Positions 11,520 to 20,114 of a stretch of 64,000 nt of DNA are shown here, piece after piece. Location: positions 1-64,000 of the forward strand of contig NZ_CP141608.1 in NCBI RefSeq assembly GCF_035581345.1. The letters run 5' to 3'. Under the pieces are notes generated by a model. That model had not been told where the DNA came from and did not search any database. It was given only the letters and a program-made list of their open reading frames with translations. This DNA comes from Pseudomonas sp. JQ170C (GTDB lineage: Bacteria; Pseudomonadota; Gammaproteobacteria; Pseudomonadales; Pseudomonadaceae). A program made the position numbers and the translations under genes. The stretch's first letter is position 1. Each line of letters opens with the position of its first letter.

Positions 11520-13169
11520 ATGCCATCAGCCGATCCTGTCTACGACTATGTGGTCGTGGGTGCCGGCCCAGCCGGATGCCTGCTGGCCAATCGTTTGTCC
11601 GCCGACCCGGGCTGCCGGGTGCTGCTGCTCGAAGCGGGCGGTCGCGACAACTATCCCTGGATTCACATTCCTGTGGGTTACCTCTATTGCATTGGTAATC
11701 CGCGCACCGACTGGTGCTTCAAGACCGAAGCCCAGCCCGGCCTCAACGGGCGCGCCCTGGGTTACCCGCGGGGCAAGGTGCTCGGTGGCTGCTCCTCCAT
11801 CAACGGCATGATCTACATGCGCGGCCAGGCTGGCGACTACGACCGCTGGGCCGAGCAAGGCAATGCCGGCTGGGCCTGGAAAGATGTCCTGCCCTTGTTC
11901 AAGGCCAGTGAGAACCACTTTGGCGGTGCCAGTGAGGTCCACGGCAATGAAGGTGAGTGGCGGGTTGAACAGCAACGCTACTCCTGGGCCATTCTCGATG
12001 CCTTCCGCGATGCCGCGGCACAAAGCGGCATTGATACCGTTGCCGACTTCAACGGTGGCGATAACCAGGGCTGTGGATACTTTCAGGTCAACCAGCGCTC
12101 CGGCATTCGCTGGAACTCGTCCAAGGCTTTCTTGCGGCCGGTACTCAAGCGCCCCAACCTGACCGTCCTGACCGATGTATTGGTGGATCAGGTCATCCTC
12201 GACAACGGCCGCGCTTCGGCGGTGCGGGCACGCTGGCAGGGTAACTGGCAGCACTTCAGTGCCCGCCGGGAAATCATCCTGTGTGCAGGGTCGGTGGGTT
12301 CTCCCGGCATTCTGCAACGCTCGGGCATCGGCCCGCGTGGCCTGCTTGAAAGCCTGGGGATCGCCGTCCGTCATGAGTTGCCCGGCGTCGGCGGCAACCT
12401 GCAAGACCACCTGCAACTGCGGCTGATCTATCAGGTCAGCCAGGCGCGCACCCTCAACCAAGTCGCCAACAGCCCCTGGGGCAAATTGGGCATGGGCCTG
12501 CGTTACCTGTACGACCGCAGTGGCCCGCTGGCCATGGCGCCAAGTCAGCTGGGTGCATTTGTGCGTTCAGGGCCGGAACAGGCCTCAGCCAACCTGCAAT
12601 ACCACGTGCAGCCGCTGTCGCTGGAACGTTTTGGCGAACCGCTGCACCGCTTCCCGGCCTTTACCGCCTCGGTGTGCAACCTGCGCCCGGCCAGCCGGGG
12701 GCGCATCGATATCCGCTCGGCCAACCCGGACGATGCCCCGCTGATCGACCCCAACTACCTGAGTGACCCGCAAGACCTGCGCGTAGCAGCCCAGGCCATC
12801 CGTATCACCCGCAAGATCGTCCAGGCCCCTGCCCTGGCTGCGTTCAGCCCGAAAGAGTATTTGCCCGGGCCGGACCTGCAAAGCGAAGAACAACTGCACG
12901 AGGCCGCTGGCCAGATCGGCACCACCATCTTTCATCCGGTGGGCACCTGCCGCATGGGTAACGGCCCGCTGGATGTGGTCGATGACCAGCTGCGCGTGCA
13001 TGGCGTGCCGGGACTGCGCATCGCCGATGCTTCGATCATGCCGCAGATTGTCTCCGGCAATACCTGCTCACCCACCTTGATGATTGCCGAAAAGGCGGCG
13101 CAATTGATTACCCGGGGGATGTTATCCACAACCCGAATCGACGAAGAAAACGCAGTACCGACGCCCTGA
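11520..13169 (+). CDS. GMC-family FAD-dependent oxidoreductase (choline/alcohol dehydrogenase-like)
   Basis: This is a flavoenzyme of 549 residues that oxidises an alcohol to the aldehyde. The FAD loop is VVVGAGPAGCLLANRL near the N-terminus. GMC signature 1 (GYPRGKVLGGCSSINGMIY) lies near residue 90 and signature 2 (CAGSVGSPGILQRSGIGP) near 260. The catalytic HPVGTCRMG and the C-terminal SGNTCSPTLMIAEKAA supply the His/Asn pair. ATG at 11520 has GAGG upstream; the in-frame TTG two codons earlier is less likely. It is 100 bp upstream of an MFS symporter and divergent from LysR, which suggests a catabolic unit; betA proper would sit with betB and betI, which are not here. A DnaA box lies near its 3' end. 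Confidence 0.88.
   Translation: MPSADPVYDYVVVGAGPAGCLLANRLSADPGCRVLLLEAGGRDNYPWIHIPVGYLYCIGNPRTDWCFKTEAQPGLNGRALGYPRGKVLGGCSSINGMIYMRGQAGDYDRWAEQGNAGWAWKDVLPLFKASENHFGGASEVHGNEGEWRVEQQRYSWAILDAFRDAAAQSGIDTVADFNGGDNQGCGYFQVNQRSGIRWNSSKAFLRPVLKRPNLTVLTDVLVDQVILDNGRASAVRARWQGNWQHFSARREIILCAGSVGSPGILQRSGIGPRGLLESLGIAVRHELPGVGGNLQDHLQLRLIYQVSQARTLNQVANSPWGKLGMGLRYLYDRSGPLAMAPSQLGAFVRSGPEQASANLQYHVQPLSLERFGEPLHRFPAFTASVCNLRPASRGRIDIRSANPDDAPLIDPNYLSDPQDLRVAAQAIRITRKIVQAPALAAFSPKEYLPGPDLQSEEQLHEAAGQIGTTIFHPVGTCRMGNGPLDVVDDQLRVHGVPGLRIADASIMPQIVSGNTCSPTLMIAEKAAQLITRGMLSTTRIDEENAVPTP
13122..13130 (+). promoter_or_regulatory. DnaA box TTATCCACA in the 3' end of the GMC gene
   Basis: A perfect 9-bp match inside coding sequence, encoding part of MLSTTRI. 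It begins the dense run of boxes that continues to 34.7 kb. Confidence 0.7.
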
Positions 13170-13223
13170 CCAGGGTGCGTGGCAGTAACGACGCCGGACG
13201 CGGTCTGCCGGTGTCGACAGTGG

Positions 13224-13238
13224 AACAACAAGAATAAT
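13224..13238 (+). promoter_or_regulatory. Candidate Crc/Hfq target in the MFS leader
   Basis: AACAACAAGAATAAT is five consecutive AAN triplets, 31 bases upstream of the ATG at 13270. The core ACAAGAATAAT is identical to the one in the GMC leader, so both genes may share catabolite repression (inference). Confidence 0.45.
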
Positions 13239-13269
13239 CACTGGGGCCTTCAGGCCGAGGACAGCAACG

Positions 13270-14892
13270 ATGTCGGATTACATTCAGGAGCAGGGCGCGG
13301 CTACGGTCACCAACAGCCGCCGTGAAGAGCGCAAGATCATTTTTGCGTCATCCCTCGGGACGGTGTTCGAGTGGTATGACTTTTTTCTCTATGGGGCACT
13401 GGCGGCGGTCATCAGCAAGCAGTTCTTTGCCGGCGTGAACGACACCACTGCCTTTATCTTTGCCTTGATGGCCTTTGCCGCCGGTTTCCTGGTGCGCCCG
13501 TTCGGCGCGCTGGTGTTCGGGCGCCTGGGGGACATGATCGGGCGCAAGTACACCTTCCTGGTGACCATTGTGCTGATGGGCCTGTCGACCTTCGCGGTCG
13601 GTCTGCTGCCGACCTACGCCAGCATCGGCATCGCCGCGCCAATCATCCTGGTGATACTGCGCATGCTCCAGGGCCTGGCCTTGGGCGGTGAATACGGTGG
13701 TGCGGCGACCTACGTGGCCGAGCACGCGCCACCGGGCAAGCGTGGCTTTCACACCGGCTTCATCCAGTCCACTGCCACCCTCGGTTTGCTGTTGTCGCTC
13801 CTGGTCGTTCTGGGCAGTCGCTACATCAGTGGCGATCAGTTTGAAGTCTGGGGCTGGCGCCTGCCGTTCCTGCTTTCGATTGTGCTGCTGGCGATCTCGA
13901 CCTGGATCCGCATGAGCATGCACGAGTCGCCTGCCTTCGTGAAAATGAAGGCCCAGGGCAAGGCCAGTAAAGCGCCGATCCGTGAGTCCTTCGGCTCGTG
14001 GGCCAACCTCAAGGTGGTGCTCACTGCGCTGTTCAGCATCAACGCGGGGCAAGCGGTCACCTTCTATACGGCCCAGTTCTACGTGCTGTTCTTCCTCACC
14101 CAGATGCTCAAGATGGACCCGGCCCAGGCCAATACCCTGTTGATCATCAGCGTGGTGATCGGCGCGCCGTTCTTCGTGTTCTTCGGCTGGCTGTCGGACC
14201 GGATAGGGCGCAAGCCGATCCTGATGCTCGGCCTGTTGCTGGCTACCCTGCTCTACTTCCCGCTGTTCAAGGCCCTGAGCCATTACGCCAACCCGCAAAT
14301 TGATGCTGCCAGCCGTCAGGCCCCGATCGTGGTCATGGCCGACCCACAAGGCTGCACCTTCCAGTTCGACCCAGTGGGCAAGGCGCGTTTTGACAGCCCT
14401 TGCGACAAGGTCAAGACCTTCCTGGTCAAGCAAGGCCTGCCTTACAGTTCCGAGTCGGTTGCCCCAGGTAGCGAAGTCGTGGTGACCGTGGGTGACCAGC
14501 GCATTAATGGTTTCGATGAAGTGGCGCTGCGCGCGGCCATCGAGAAAGCGGGCTACCCGGCCAAGGCCGATCCTGCTGCTGTGAACGAAACCATGGTTGT
14601 GGTGCTGATCGTGGCGATGATCCTGATCGCGACCATGACCTACGGCCCGTTGGCGGCGGTGATGGTCGAGCTGTTCCCGACGCGCATCCGCTACACCTCG
14701 ATGTCGCTGCCCTATCACATCGGTAACGGCTGGTTCGGTGGCTTCCTGCCCACCGTGTCGTTCGCCCTGGTGGTGTACACCGGCGATATCTTCTATGGGC
14801 TGTGGTACCCGGTGTTGATCACCGGGGTGAGCCTGGTGGTGGGGCTGTTCTGCCTGAAAGAAACCCGCGATGTGGATATCGACAAGGTCTGA
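13270..14892 (+). CDS. MFS metabolite:H+ symporter with an inserted soluble domain
   Basis: This is a major facilitator protein of 540 residues in the sugar/metabolite:H+ symporter (ShiA/ProP-like) group. The family loops are visible: FEWYDFFLYG in the first segment, GRLGDMIGRKYTF after segment 2, and GWLSDRIGRKPILM after segment 8. Between about residues 342 and 436 lies a hydrophilic insert with two cysteines (GCTFQF and SPCDK) that separates the last three or four membrane segments from the rest; typical members are near 430-450 residues. GAGGACAGCAACG precedes the start. It follows the GMC oxidoreductase and probably imports its substrate (inference). Confidence 0.87.
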   Translation: MSDYIQEQGAATVTNSRREERKIIFASSLGTVFEWYDFFLYGALAAVISKQFFAGVNDTTAFIFALMAFAAGFLVRPFGALVFGRLGDMIGRKYTFLVTIVLMGLSTFAVGLLPTYASIGIAAPIILVILRMLQGLALGGEYGGAATYVAEHAPPGKRGFHTGFIQSTATLGLLLSLLVVLGSRYISGDQFEVWGWRLPFLLSIVLLAISTWIRMSMHESPAFVKMKAQGKASKAPIRESFGSWANLKVVLTALFSINAGQAVTFYTAQFYVLFFLTQMLKMDPAQANTLLIISVVIGAPFFVFFGWLSDRIGRKPILMLGLLLATLLYFPLFKALSHYANPQIDAASRQAPIVVMADPQGCTFQFDPVGKARFDSPCDKVKTFLVKQGLPYSSESVAPGSEVVVTVGDQRINGFDEVALRAAIEKAGYPAKADPAAVNETMVVVLIVAMILIATMTYGPLAAVMVELFPTRIRYTSMSLPYHIGNGWFGGFLPTVSFALVVYTGDIFYGLWYPVLITGVSLVVGLFCLKETRDVDIDKV

Positions 14893-14907
14893 GGTTTTCA
14901 CGGGTAC

Positions 14908-14937
14908 AAAAAAACCGGCGCAAGCGCCGGTTTTTTT
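14908..14937. terminator. Intrinsic terminator downstream of the MFS gene
   Basis: The hairpin CCGGCG-CAAG-CGCCGG is flanked by seven A and seven T, so it can act in both directions. It lies 15 bp after the MFS stop. Confidence 0.88.
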
Positions 14938-15065
14938 ATGCCGCGAGAAAACTTATGCACGATTTTCAGAAAACAGTCATAAAGCTAAATAAGTAACTAA
15001 ATTAATAACTTAGCGAATTTTCTGGCAAGAAATCCAAATACTGTACACAAGTTATCCACAGAACG
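14938..15065. other. AT-rich spacer with a DnaA box between convergent genes
   Basis: About two thirds of these 128 bases are A or T, in sharp contrast to the surrounding genes. The stretch includes the imperfect palindrome TAAGTAACTAAATTAATAAC and ends with the DnaA box at 15052-15060. No coding sequence is visible, and no promoter is needed here because both neighbours end at it. It could hold a small RNA or a DnaA-responsive unwinding site; neither is shown. Confidence 0.5.
15052..15060 (+). promoter_or_regulatory. DnaA box TTATCCACA beside the AT-rich spacer
   Basis: Perfect match, intergenic, 5 bp from the stop codon of plsC and adjoining more than 100 bp of AT-rich DNA. Confidence 0.75.
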
Positions 15066-15836
15066 TCAGGCAACGCCTTCAGCGGCGTTTGGTGCTGCTG
15101 CTGGCAACGAACCCAGGTCGCGTTGGGTTTGCTCGTTCCAGGCGGCTGCACGGTCATTCAGAGCGGCGATAGCCCTGGGACCGGTGCCTTCGGCATACAT
15201 AGGCTCGCCAATGACCACCTCGATGGTACCGGCGCGCTTGCCCCAACCTTGCTTGGGCCAGAACTTGCCGGCGTTGTGCGCAATCGGCAGCACGGGCAAG
15301 CCGGCATTCACCGCAAGGGCAGTACCGCCGCGGGAGAACTTGCCGATCTGGCCGAAGGGCACACGGGTGCCTTCCGGGAAGATCAACACCCAGACCCCGT
15401 CCTTGAGCAGCTTGTCGCCTTCACTGGCGACTTGCTTGAGGGCGGCCTTGGGGTTGTCGCGGTCAATGGCGATCGGCCGCAGCATAGCCATCGCCCAGCC
15501 GAAGAACGGCACGTAGAGCAATTCGCGCTTGAGCACCTGGCTCAGGGGCGAGAAATAGGCGGAGAGGAAGAAGGTCTCCCAGGTGCTCTGGTGGTTGGAC
15601 AGAATCACGCAGGGGGTTTTGGGAATGTTCTCGGCCCCGCTGACCTTGACCTTGATGTTGAGAAACACCCGCGCCAGCACCAGCGCAAAGCGGCACCAGT
15701 AGACGTTGATGAAGCGATAGCGTGCGCTGAAAGGCAGAAACGGCGCGATGAAAAAGCTCAGGGTGCACCACAGCAGGGAGCTGGTGCCCAGCAGCAGGTA
15801 AAAAAGAAAAATTCTGATCGCCTGCAGGATCGACAT
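15066..15836 (-). CDS. plsC: 1-acyl-sn-glycerol-3-phosphate acyltransferase (PlsC-like)
   Basis: The enzyme acylates lysophosphatidic acid to phosphatidic acid at the inner membrane. It has 256 residues with an N-terminal membrane segment (about 7-33). The acyltransferase motif is NHQSTWE at 81-87, that is HX4E in place of the more common HX4D, and the substrate motif FPEGTR is at 153-158. The C-terminus is alanine/proline-rich. It lies downstream of gmhB in the same direction, as in the P. aeruginosa origin region, and may form an operon with gmhB, glyS and glyQ. Confidence 0.9.
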   Translation of the reverse strand: MSILQAIRIFLFYLLLGTSSLLWCTLSFFIAPFLPFSARYRFINVYWCRFALVLARVFLNIKVKVSGAENIPKTPCVILSNHQSTWETFFLSAYFSPLSQVLKRELLYVPFFGWAMAMLRPIAIDRDNPKAALKQVASEGDKLLKDGVWVLIFPEGTRVPFGQIGKFSRGGTALAVNAGLPVLPIAHNAGKFWPKQGWGKRAGTIEVVIGEPMYAEGTGPRAIAALNDRAAAWNEQTQRDLGSLPAAAPNAAEGVA

Positions 15837-15897
15837 AGCGGCATGTACCGTTGCGGGCTTGCCCGCCTAGTAAAAGTGCGCCTGGTTCGCAGACGCG

Positions 15898-16431
15898 CTA
15901 TTTGTGGATAAGTTCTCTGGCGATGGCTGCCAGATCATCGAAAATCAGCGTGTTCTCTGGAATGCCCTTGCTCAGGGTCTTCTCGCCTTTTCCGGTTTTT
16001 ACCAGAATCGGTTGAGCATCGACGGCCAAAGCGGCCTCCAGGTCACCCTTACTGTCACCGACAAACCATACACCGGCCAGATCGACCTGGTAGTGCGCGG
16101 CGATGGTCCGCAGCATGCCCGGATTGGGCTTGCGGCAATCGCAGCCTTCATCCGGGCCATGGGGGCAATGGACAATCAGACCGACCTCGCCACCCTGCTG
16201 CGCCACCAATTCACGCAGGCGCGCATGCATGGCGTCGAGGGTGGACAGCGGGTAGTAGCCGCGAGCGATGCCGGACTGGTTGGTGGCCACTGCCACCGTC
16301 CAGCCGGCTTTGCTCAACTGCGCGATTGCCTCGATGGAACCAGGGATCGGTATCCACTCGTCCAGCGACTTGATATAGGCGTCGGAGTCCTGGTTGATCA
16401 CACCGTCCCGATCGAGAATCAGCAGCTTCAA
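15898..16431 (-). CDS. gmhB: D-glycero-beta-D-manno-heptose-1,7-bisphosphate 7-phosphatase
   Basis: GmhB removes the 7-phosphate in ADP-heptose synthesis for the LPS inner core. It is a 177-residue HAD phosphatase: catalytic DRDG with Asp7 and Asp9, ATNQSG as motif II, and VGDSKGDLEAA as motif IV. The zinc site CPHGPDEGCDCRKP (Cys89, His91, Cys97, Cys99) is diagnostic of GmhB. It follows glyS with a 3-bp gap. Its last codons overlap a DnaA box. Confidence 0.94.
   Translation of the reverse strand: MKLLILDRDGVINQDSDAYIKSLDEWIPIPGSIEAIAQLSKAGWTVAVATNQSGIARGYYPLSTLDAMHARLRELVAQQGGEVGLIVHCPHGPDEGCDCRKPNPGMLRTIAAHYQVDLAGVWFVGDSKGDLEAALAVDAQPILVKTGKGEKTLSKGIPENTLIFDDLAAIARELIHK
15903..15911 (-). 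promoter_or_regulatory. DnaA box at the 3' end of gmhB
   Basis: The plus strand reads TGTGGATAA, a perfect box on the minus strand. It spans the last sense codons of gmhB, just before its stop. Confidence 0.7.
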
Positions 16432-16434
16432 GAC

Positions 16435-18489
16435 TTACCCCAGCAGCGAAATGTCGGCCACGCCCAGGAACAGACCGCGCAGGCGGCTGAGCAAGGCATA
16501 ACGGTTGGCCCGTACATTGGCGTCGTCGGCGTTTACCATCACCGCCTCGAAGAAGGCGTCGACCGGTTCACGCAGGGCAGCCAGGCGTGCCAGCGACTCA
16601 CTGTACTGACGGGCAGCGGCCATTGGCTGTACAGCCTGATCAGCCTGCTGGATCGCCGAGTACAGGGAGAACTCGTTGGCATTGTCGAAGTACTTCGGCT
16701 CGACCGTGGCGGCAACCGTGCCTTCGGCCTTGCTCAGCAGGTTCGATACACGCTTGTTCACCGCCGCCAGGGCAGCCGCTTCAGGCAGCTGACGGAAGGC
16801 TTGTACGGCCTGTACGCGCTGGTCGAAGTCCAGTGCCGAACCCGGCTTGAGCGCGCGCACCGAGAGGTAGGTGGCAACGTCGATGCCTTCATCTTCATAA
16901 CGCGCACGCAGGCGGTCGAAGACAAATTCCAGCACCTGGTCGGCCAGGCCTGCGGCTTTGACCTTGGCGCCGAACTGGGCAACGGCGAACTCCACCGCTT
17001 CGTTCAGGTTCAGGTCCAGCTGCTTCTCGATCAGGATACGCAGCACACCCAGGGCCGCACGGCGCAGGGCGTAGGGGTCTTTACTGCCGGTAGGCAGCAT
17101 GCCGATACCGAAGATGCCGACCAGGGTGTCGAGCTTGTCGGCGATGGCCACGGCCGCGCCCGTCAGGGTCGATGGCAACTCGGCACCGGCACCGCGCGGC
17201 ATGTACTGCTCGTTCAGGGCCAGGGCGACGTCTTGTGGCTCGCCGTCGTTGAGGGCGTAGTAGTAGCCGGCAACGCCCTGCATTTCAGGGAACTCGCCGA
17301 CCATCTCGGTGGCCAGGTCGCACTTGGACAGCAGGCCGGCACGGGATGCGCGCTGGGCGTCACCACCGATGCGCTGGGCGATGAAGGCAGCCAGTTTGGC
17401 AACCCGCTCGGCCTTGTCGAAGACACTGCCCAGCTGAGCCTGGAACACCACGTTCTTGAGGCGCTCGTTGAAGGCTTCCAGCGGCTGCTTCTTGTCTTGC
17501 TTGAAGAAGAACTCGGCGTCGGTCAGGCGTGGGCGTACCACCTTCTCGTTACCTTCGATGATCTGCTTCGGATCGCGGCTTTCAACGTTGGCGACGGTGA
17601 TGAAGCGTGGCAGCAGCTTGCCGTCGGCATCCAGCAGGCAGAAGTACTTCTGGTTGTCCTGCATGGTGGTGATCAGCGCTTCCTGCGGTACTTCAAGGAA
17701 ACGTTCTTCAAACGAGCACACCAGCGGTACCGGCCATTCGACCAGGGCGGTCACTTCATCGAGCAGTGCCGGCGGCACGATGGCGGTGCCTTCCTGCTGC
17801 ATGGCCAGCTCGGCGGTGCGCTTGCTGATGATTTCGCGACGCTCGGCGAAGTCTGCCAGCACGTAGGCGCTGCGCAGGTCTTCGAGGTAGTTCGCCGGGG
17901 CGCTGATGCGAACGTCTTCCGGGTGGTGGAAGCGGTGACCGCGCGAGTCGCGGCCAGCCTTCTGGGCGAGGATGGTGCAGTCGATGACATTGTCACCGAG
18001 CAGCATCACCAGCCACTGGGTCGGACGTACGAACTCTTCCTTGCGCGCACCCCAACGCATGCGTTTGGGGATCGGCAGGTCGTTGAGCGAGTCCTCGACG
18101 ATGGTCGGCAGCAGGCTGGCTGTCGCCTTGCCTGGGATGTGCTGGGAGAAGCGCAGCTTGGGGCCGCTCTGGTCGATTTCGTCCAGTTCGACGCCACATT
18201 TCTTGGCAAAGCCCAGGGCAGCCTGGGTCGGGTTGCCTTCGGCGTCGAAGGCGGCCTGGCGTGGTGGGCCGTCAAGGTTGACGCTGCGGTCCGGCTGCTG
18301 GGTGTCGAGCTGACGGATCAGCACGGCCAGGCGGCGCGGTGCGGCGTAGACGTGCTTGGCGGTGTAGTTCAGGCCAGCGGCCTGCAGGCCTTTCTCGATA
18401 CCGGCGAGGAAGGCATCACCGAGGCTGCTCAGGGCCTTGGGAGGCAGTTCTTCGGTGCCCAGTTCTACCAGGAAATCTTGAGCACTCAT
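16435..18489 (-). CDS. glyS: Glycyl-tRNA synthetase beta subunit
   Basis: This is the large subunit of the bacterial alpha2beta2 glycyl-tRNA synthetase, which binds and recognises tRNA-Gly. The 684 residues match the family, and the N-terminus [20 protein letters not shown] is characteristic. Sequence further in (HFRRPVR-type lid motifs, [32 protein letters not shown]) is also typical. Its start overlaps the glyQ stop by 4 bp (ATGA), so the subunits are translationally coupled. Confidence 0.97.
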   Translation of the reverse strand: MSAQDFLVELGTEELPPKALSSLGDAFLAGIEKGLQAAGLNYTAKHVYAAPRRLAVLIRQLDTQQPDRSVNLDGPPRQAAFDAEGNPTQAALGFAKKCGVELDEIDQSGPKLRFSQHIPGKATASLLPTIVEDSLNDLPIPKRMRWGARKEEFVRPTQWLVMLLGDNVIDCTILAQKAGRDSRGHRFHHPEDVRISAPANYLEDLRSAYVLADFAERREIISKRTAELAMQQEGTAIVPPALLDEVTALVEWPVPLVCSFEERFLEVPQEALITTMQDNQKYFCLLDADGKLLPRFITVANVESRDPKQIIEGNEKVVRPRLTDAEFFFKQDKKQPLEAFNERLKNVVFQAQLGSVFDKAERVAKLAAFIAQRIGGDAQRASRAGLLSKCDLATEMVGEFPEMQGVAGYYYALNDGEPQDVALALNEQYMPRGAGAELPSTLTGAAVAIADKLDTLVGIFGIGMLPTGSKDPYALRRAALGVLRILIEKQLDLNLNEAVEFAVAQFGAKVKAAGLADQVLEFVFDRLRARYEDEGIDVATYLSVRALKPGSALDFDQRVQAVQAFRQLPEAAALAAVNKRVSNLLSKAEGTVAATVEPKYFDNANEFSLYSAIQQADQAVQPMAAARQYSESLARLAALREPVDAFFEAVMVNADDANVRANRYALLSRLRGLFLGVADISLLG

Positions 18490-19433
18490 TGTGCAGCCTC
18501 CAGCTTGGCCAACGCTTCATCACGCAATTCAGGGGACGCCATCGGGAAGCCCAGCTTGGCACGGGCTTGCAGGTAGCTTTGCGCCACGGCCCGGGCCAGG
18601 GTCCGTACACGCAGGATGTAACGCTGGCGCTCGGTTACCGAGATGGCGCGACGGGCGTCCAGCAGGTTGAAGGTGTGCGAGGCCTTGAGGACCATTTCGT
18701 AGGTCGGCAGCGGCAGTTCCAGCTCGATCAGGCGGTTGGCTTCGCTTTCATAGAAATCGAACAACTCGAACAGCTTCTCGACGTTGGCGTGCTCGAAGTT
18801 GTAGGTCGACTGTTCCACTTCGTTCTGGTGGAACACGTCGCCGTAGGTCACCTTGCCGAACGGACCGTCGGTCCAGACCAGGTCGTAGACCGAGTCGACG
18901 CCCTGCAGGTACATGGCCAGACGCTCCAGGCCATAGGTGATTTCACCGGTGACCGGCATGCACTCGATGCCGCCCACTTGCTGGAAGTAGGTGAACTGGG
19001 TGACTTCCATGCCGTTGAGCCAGATTTCCCAACCCAGACCCCAGGCGCCGAGGGTTGGCGATTCCCAGTTGTCTTCGACGAAGCGAATGTCATGTACCAG
19101 TGGGTCCAGGCCGATGGCCTTGAGCGAGCCCAGGTACAGTTCCTGGAAGTTCGCCGGGTTCGGCTTGAGTACCACCTGGAACTGGTAGTAGTGCTGCAGG
19201 CGGTTGGGGTTTTCACCATAACGGCCATCGGCAGGGCGACGGCTAGGCTGCACGTAGGCAGCGTTCCAGATTTCCGGGCCGACGGCGCGCAGGAAAGTGG
19301 CGGTATGGAAAGTGCCGGCGCCTACTTCCATATCGTAGGGCTGAAGTACCACACAACCTTGCTCGGCCCAGTAGTTCTGCAGGGCGAGGATCAGGTCTTG
19401 GAAGGTACGCACGGCTGGCGTAGGCTGGCTCAC
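18486..19433 (-). CDS. glyQ: Glycyl-tRNA synthetase alpha subunit
   Basis: This is the catalytic class II subunit that activates glycine. The sequence [19 protein letters not shown], the ATP-site region [20 protein letters not shown], and [20 protein letters not shown] are all family hallmarks. I use the GTG at 19433 because AGGTG lies six bases before it; another in-frame GTG three codons upstream overlaps that Shine-Dalgarno. This gives 315 residues. The gene is divergent from tag and heads glyQ-glyS-gmhB-plsC. Confidence 0.96.
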   Translation of the reverse strand: MSQPTPAVRTFQDLILALQNYWAEQGCVVLQPYDMEVGAGTFHTATFLRAVGPEIWNAAYVQPSRRPADGRYGENPNRLQHYYQFQVVLKPNPANFQELYLGSLKAIGLDPLVHDIRFVEDNWESPTLGAWGLGWEIWLNGMEVTQFTYFQQVGGIECMPVTGEITYGLERLAMYLQGVDSVYDLVWTDGPFGKVTYGDVFHQNEVEQSTYNFEHANVEKLFELFDFYESEANRLIELELPLPTYEMVLKASHTFNLLDARRAISVTERQRYILRVRTLARAVAQSYLQARAKLGFPMASPELRDEALAKLEAAQ

Positions 19434-19515
19434 GAAATTCACCTGTTTCTAGGGCTGCGAATATAAAGAGCGGGAGTATAACCCGATTCGCGCAGGCCTC
19501 TACCCTTGGAGCCTT

Positions 19516-20067
19516 ATGCCACGCTGCTTTTGGTGTACCGACGATCCACTTTATCAGGCTTACCACGATGAGGAATGGGGTACGCCGCAGCGCGACCCGG
19601 CGCAGCTGTTCGAGATGCTGCTGCTCGAAGGCTTCCAGGCCGGGCTGTCGTGGATCACCGTGCTGAAAAAGCGCGAGCGCTACCGCCAGGTGCTGTTCGG
19701 CTTTGATCCACAGCGCCTGGCGCAGATGAGCGACGAGGAAATCGAAGAGCGCATGCTCGACCCCGGCATTATCCGCAATCGCCTCAAGCTCAATGCCGCA
19801 CGGCGCAACGCCCGCGCCTGGCTCGAGCTGGAAAACCCGGGCCCGTGGCTGTGGTCCTTCGTGGGCGGCGCACCGAAAATCAATCATTTCACCCAGCGCA
19901 GTGACGTGCCGGCCGTTACCGACGAAGCCAAGGCAATGAGCAAGGCCCTGCAGAAAGCCGGGTTCACCTTCGTCGGCCCGACCATCTGCTACGCCTTCAT
20001 GCAGGCCACCGGCATGGTCATGGATCACACCACCGACTGTGATCGCTACGCCGCGCTGCTGCGCTGA
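19516..20067 (+). CDS. tag: DNA-3-methyladenine glycosylase I
   Basis: Tag excises 3-methyladenine from alkylated DNA. It has 183 residues. The zinc ligands expected from E. coli Tag are present as Cys4, His17, His171 and Cys175, and Glu38 occupies the catalytic-pocket position. FQAGLSWITVLKKRE and the C-terminal TGMVMDHTTDC are family motifs. It is divergent from glyQ and 39 bp upstream of an LpxL-type acyltransferase. Confidence 0.95.
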   Translation: MPRCFWCTDDPLYQAYHDEEWGTPQRDPAQLFEMLLLEGFQAGLSWITVLKKRERYRQVLFGFDPQRLAQMSDEEIEERMLDPGIIRNRLKLNAARRNARAWLELENPGPWLWSFVGGAPKINHFTQRSDVPAVTDEAKAMSKALQKAGFTFVGPTICYAFMQATGMVMDHTTDCDRYAALLR

Positions 20068-20105
20068 GGGGTACAATGGCCGGCTTGCAGAAAGAGGAAC
20101 CAGCC

Positions 20106-20114
20106 TGTGGATAA
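20106..20114 (-). promoter_or_regulatory. DnaA box overlapping the acyltransferase start codon
   Basis: The plus strand reads TGTGGATAA. The GTG start codon of the LpxL-like gene is bases 2-4 of this box, so bound DnaA would cover the start region. Confidence 0.65.

Noticed and set aside
12072..12080. TGTGGATAC, and TGTGGATAT near 14873
   Set aside because: One-base mismatches at the end of the box in coding sequence; not counted.
13348..14901. A 517-codon open frame antisense to the MFS gene
   Set aside because: Its translation is His/Gln/Arg-rich shadow sequence of membrane-protein codons.
15853..15866. GCGGGC-TT-GCCCGC hairpin between gmhB and plsC
   Set aside because: It resembles the core of a REP arm but lacks the CGCGGGG flank and the second arm; too short to call a repeat.
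15904..18576. An 890-codon open frame on the plus strand opposite gmhB, glyS and part of glyQ
   Set aside because: It is a frame kept open by GC-rich codon bias opposite well-recognised synthetase genes; its translation is low-complexity and shows no domain.
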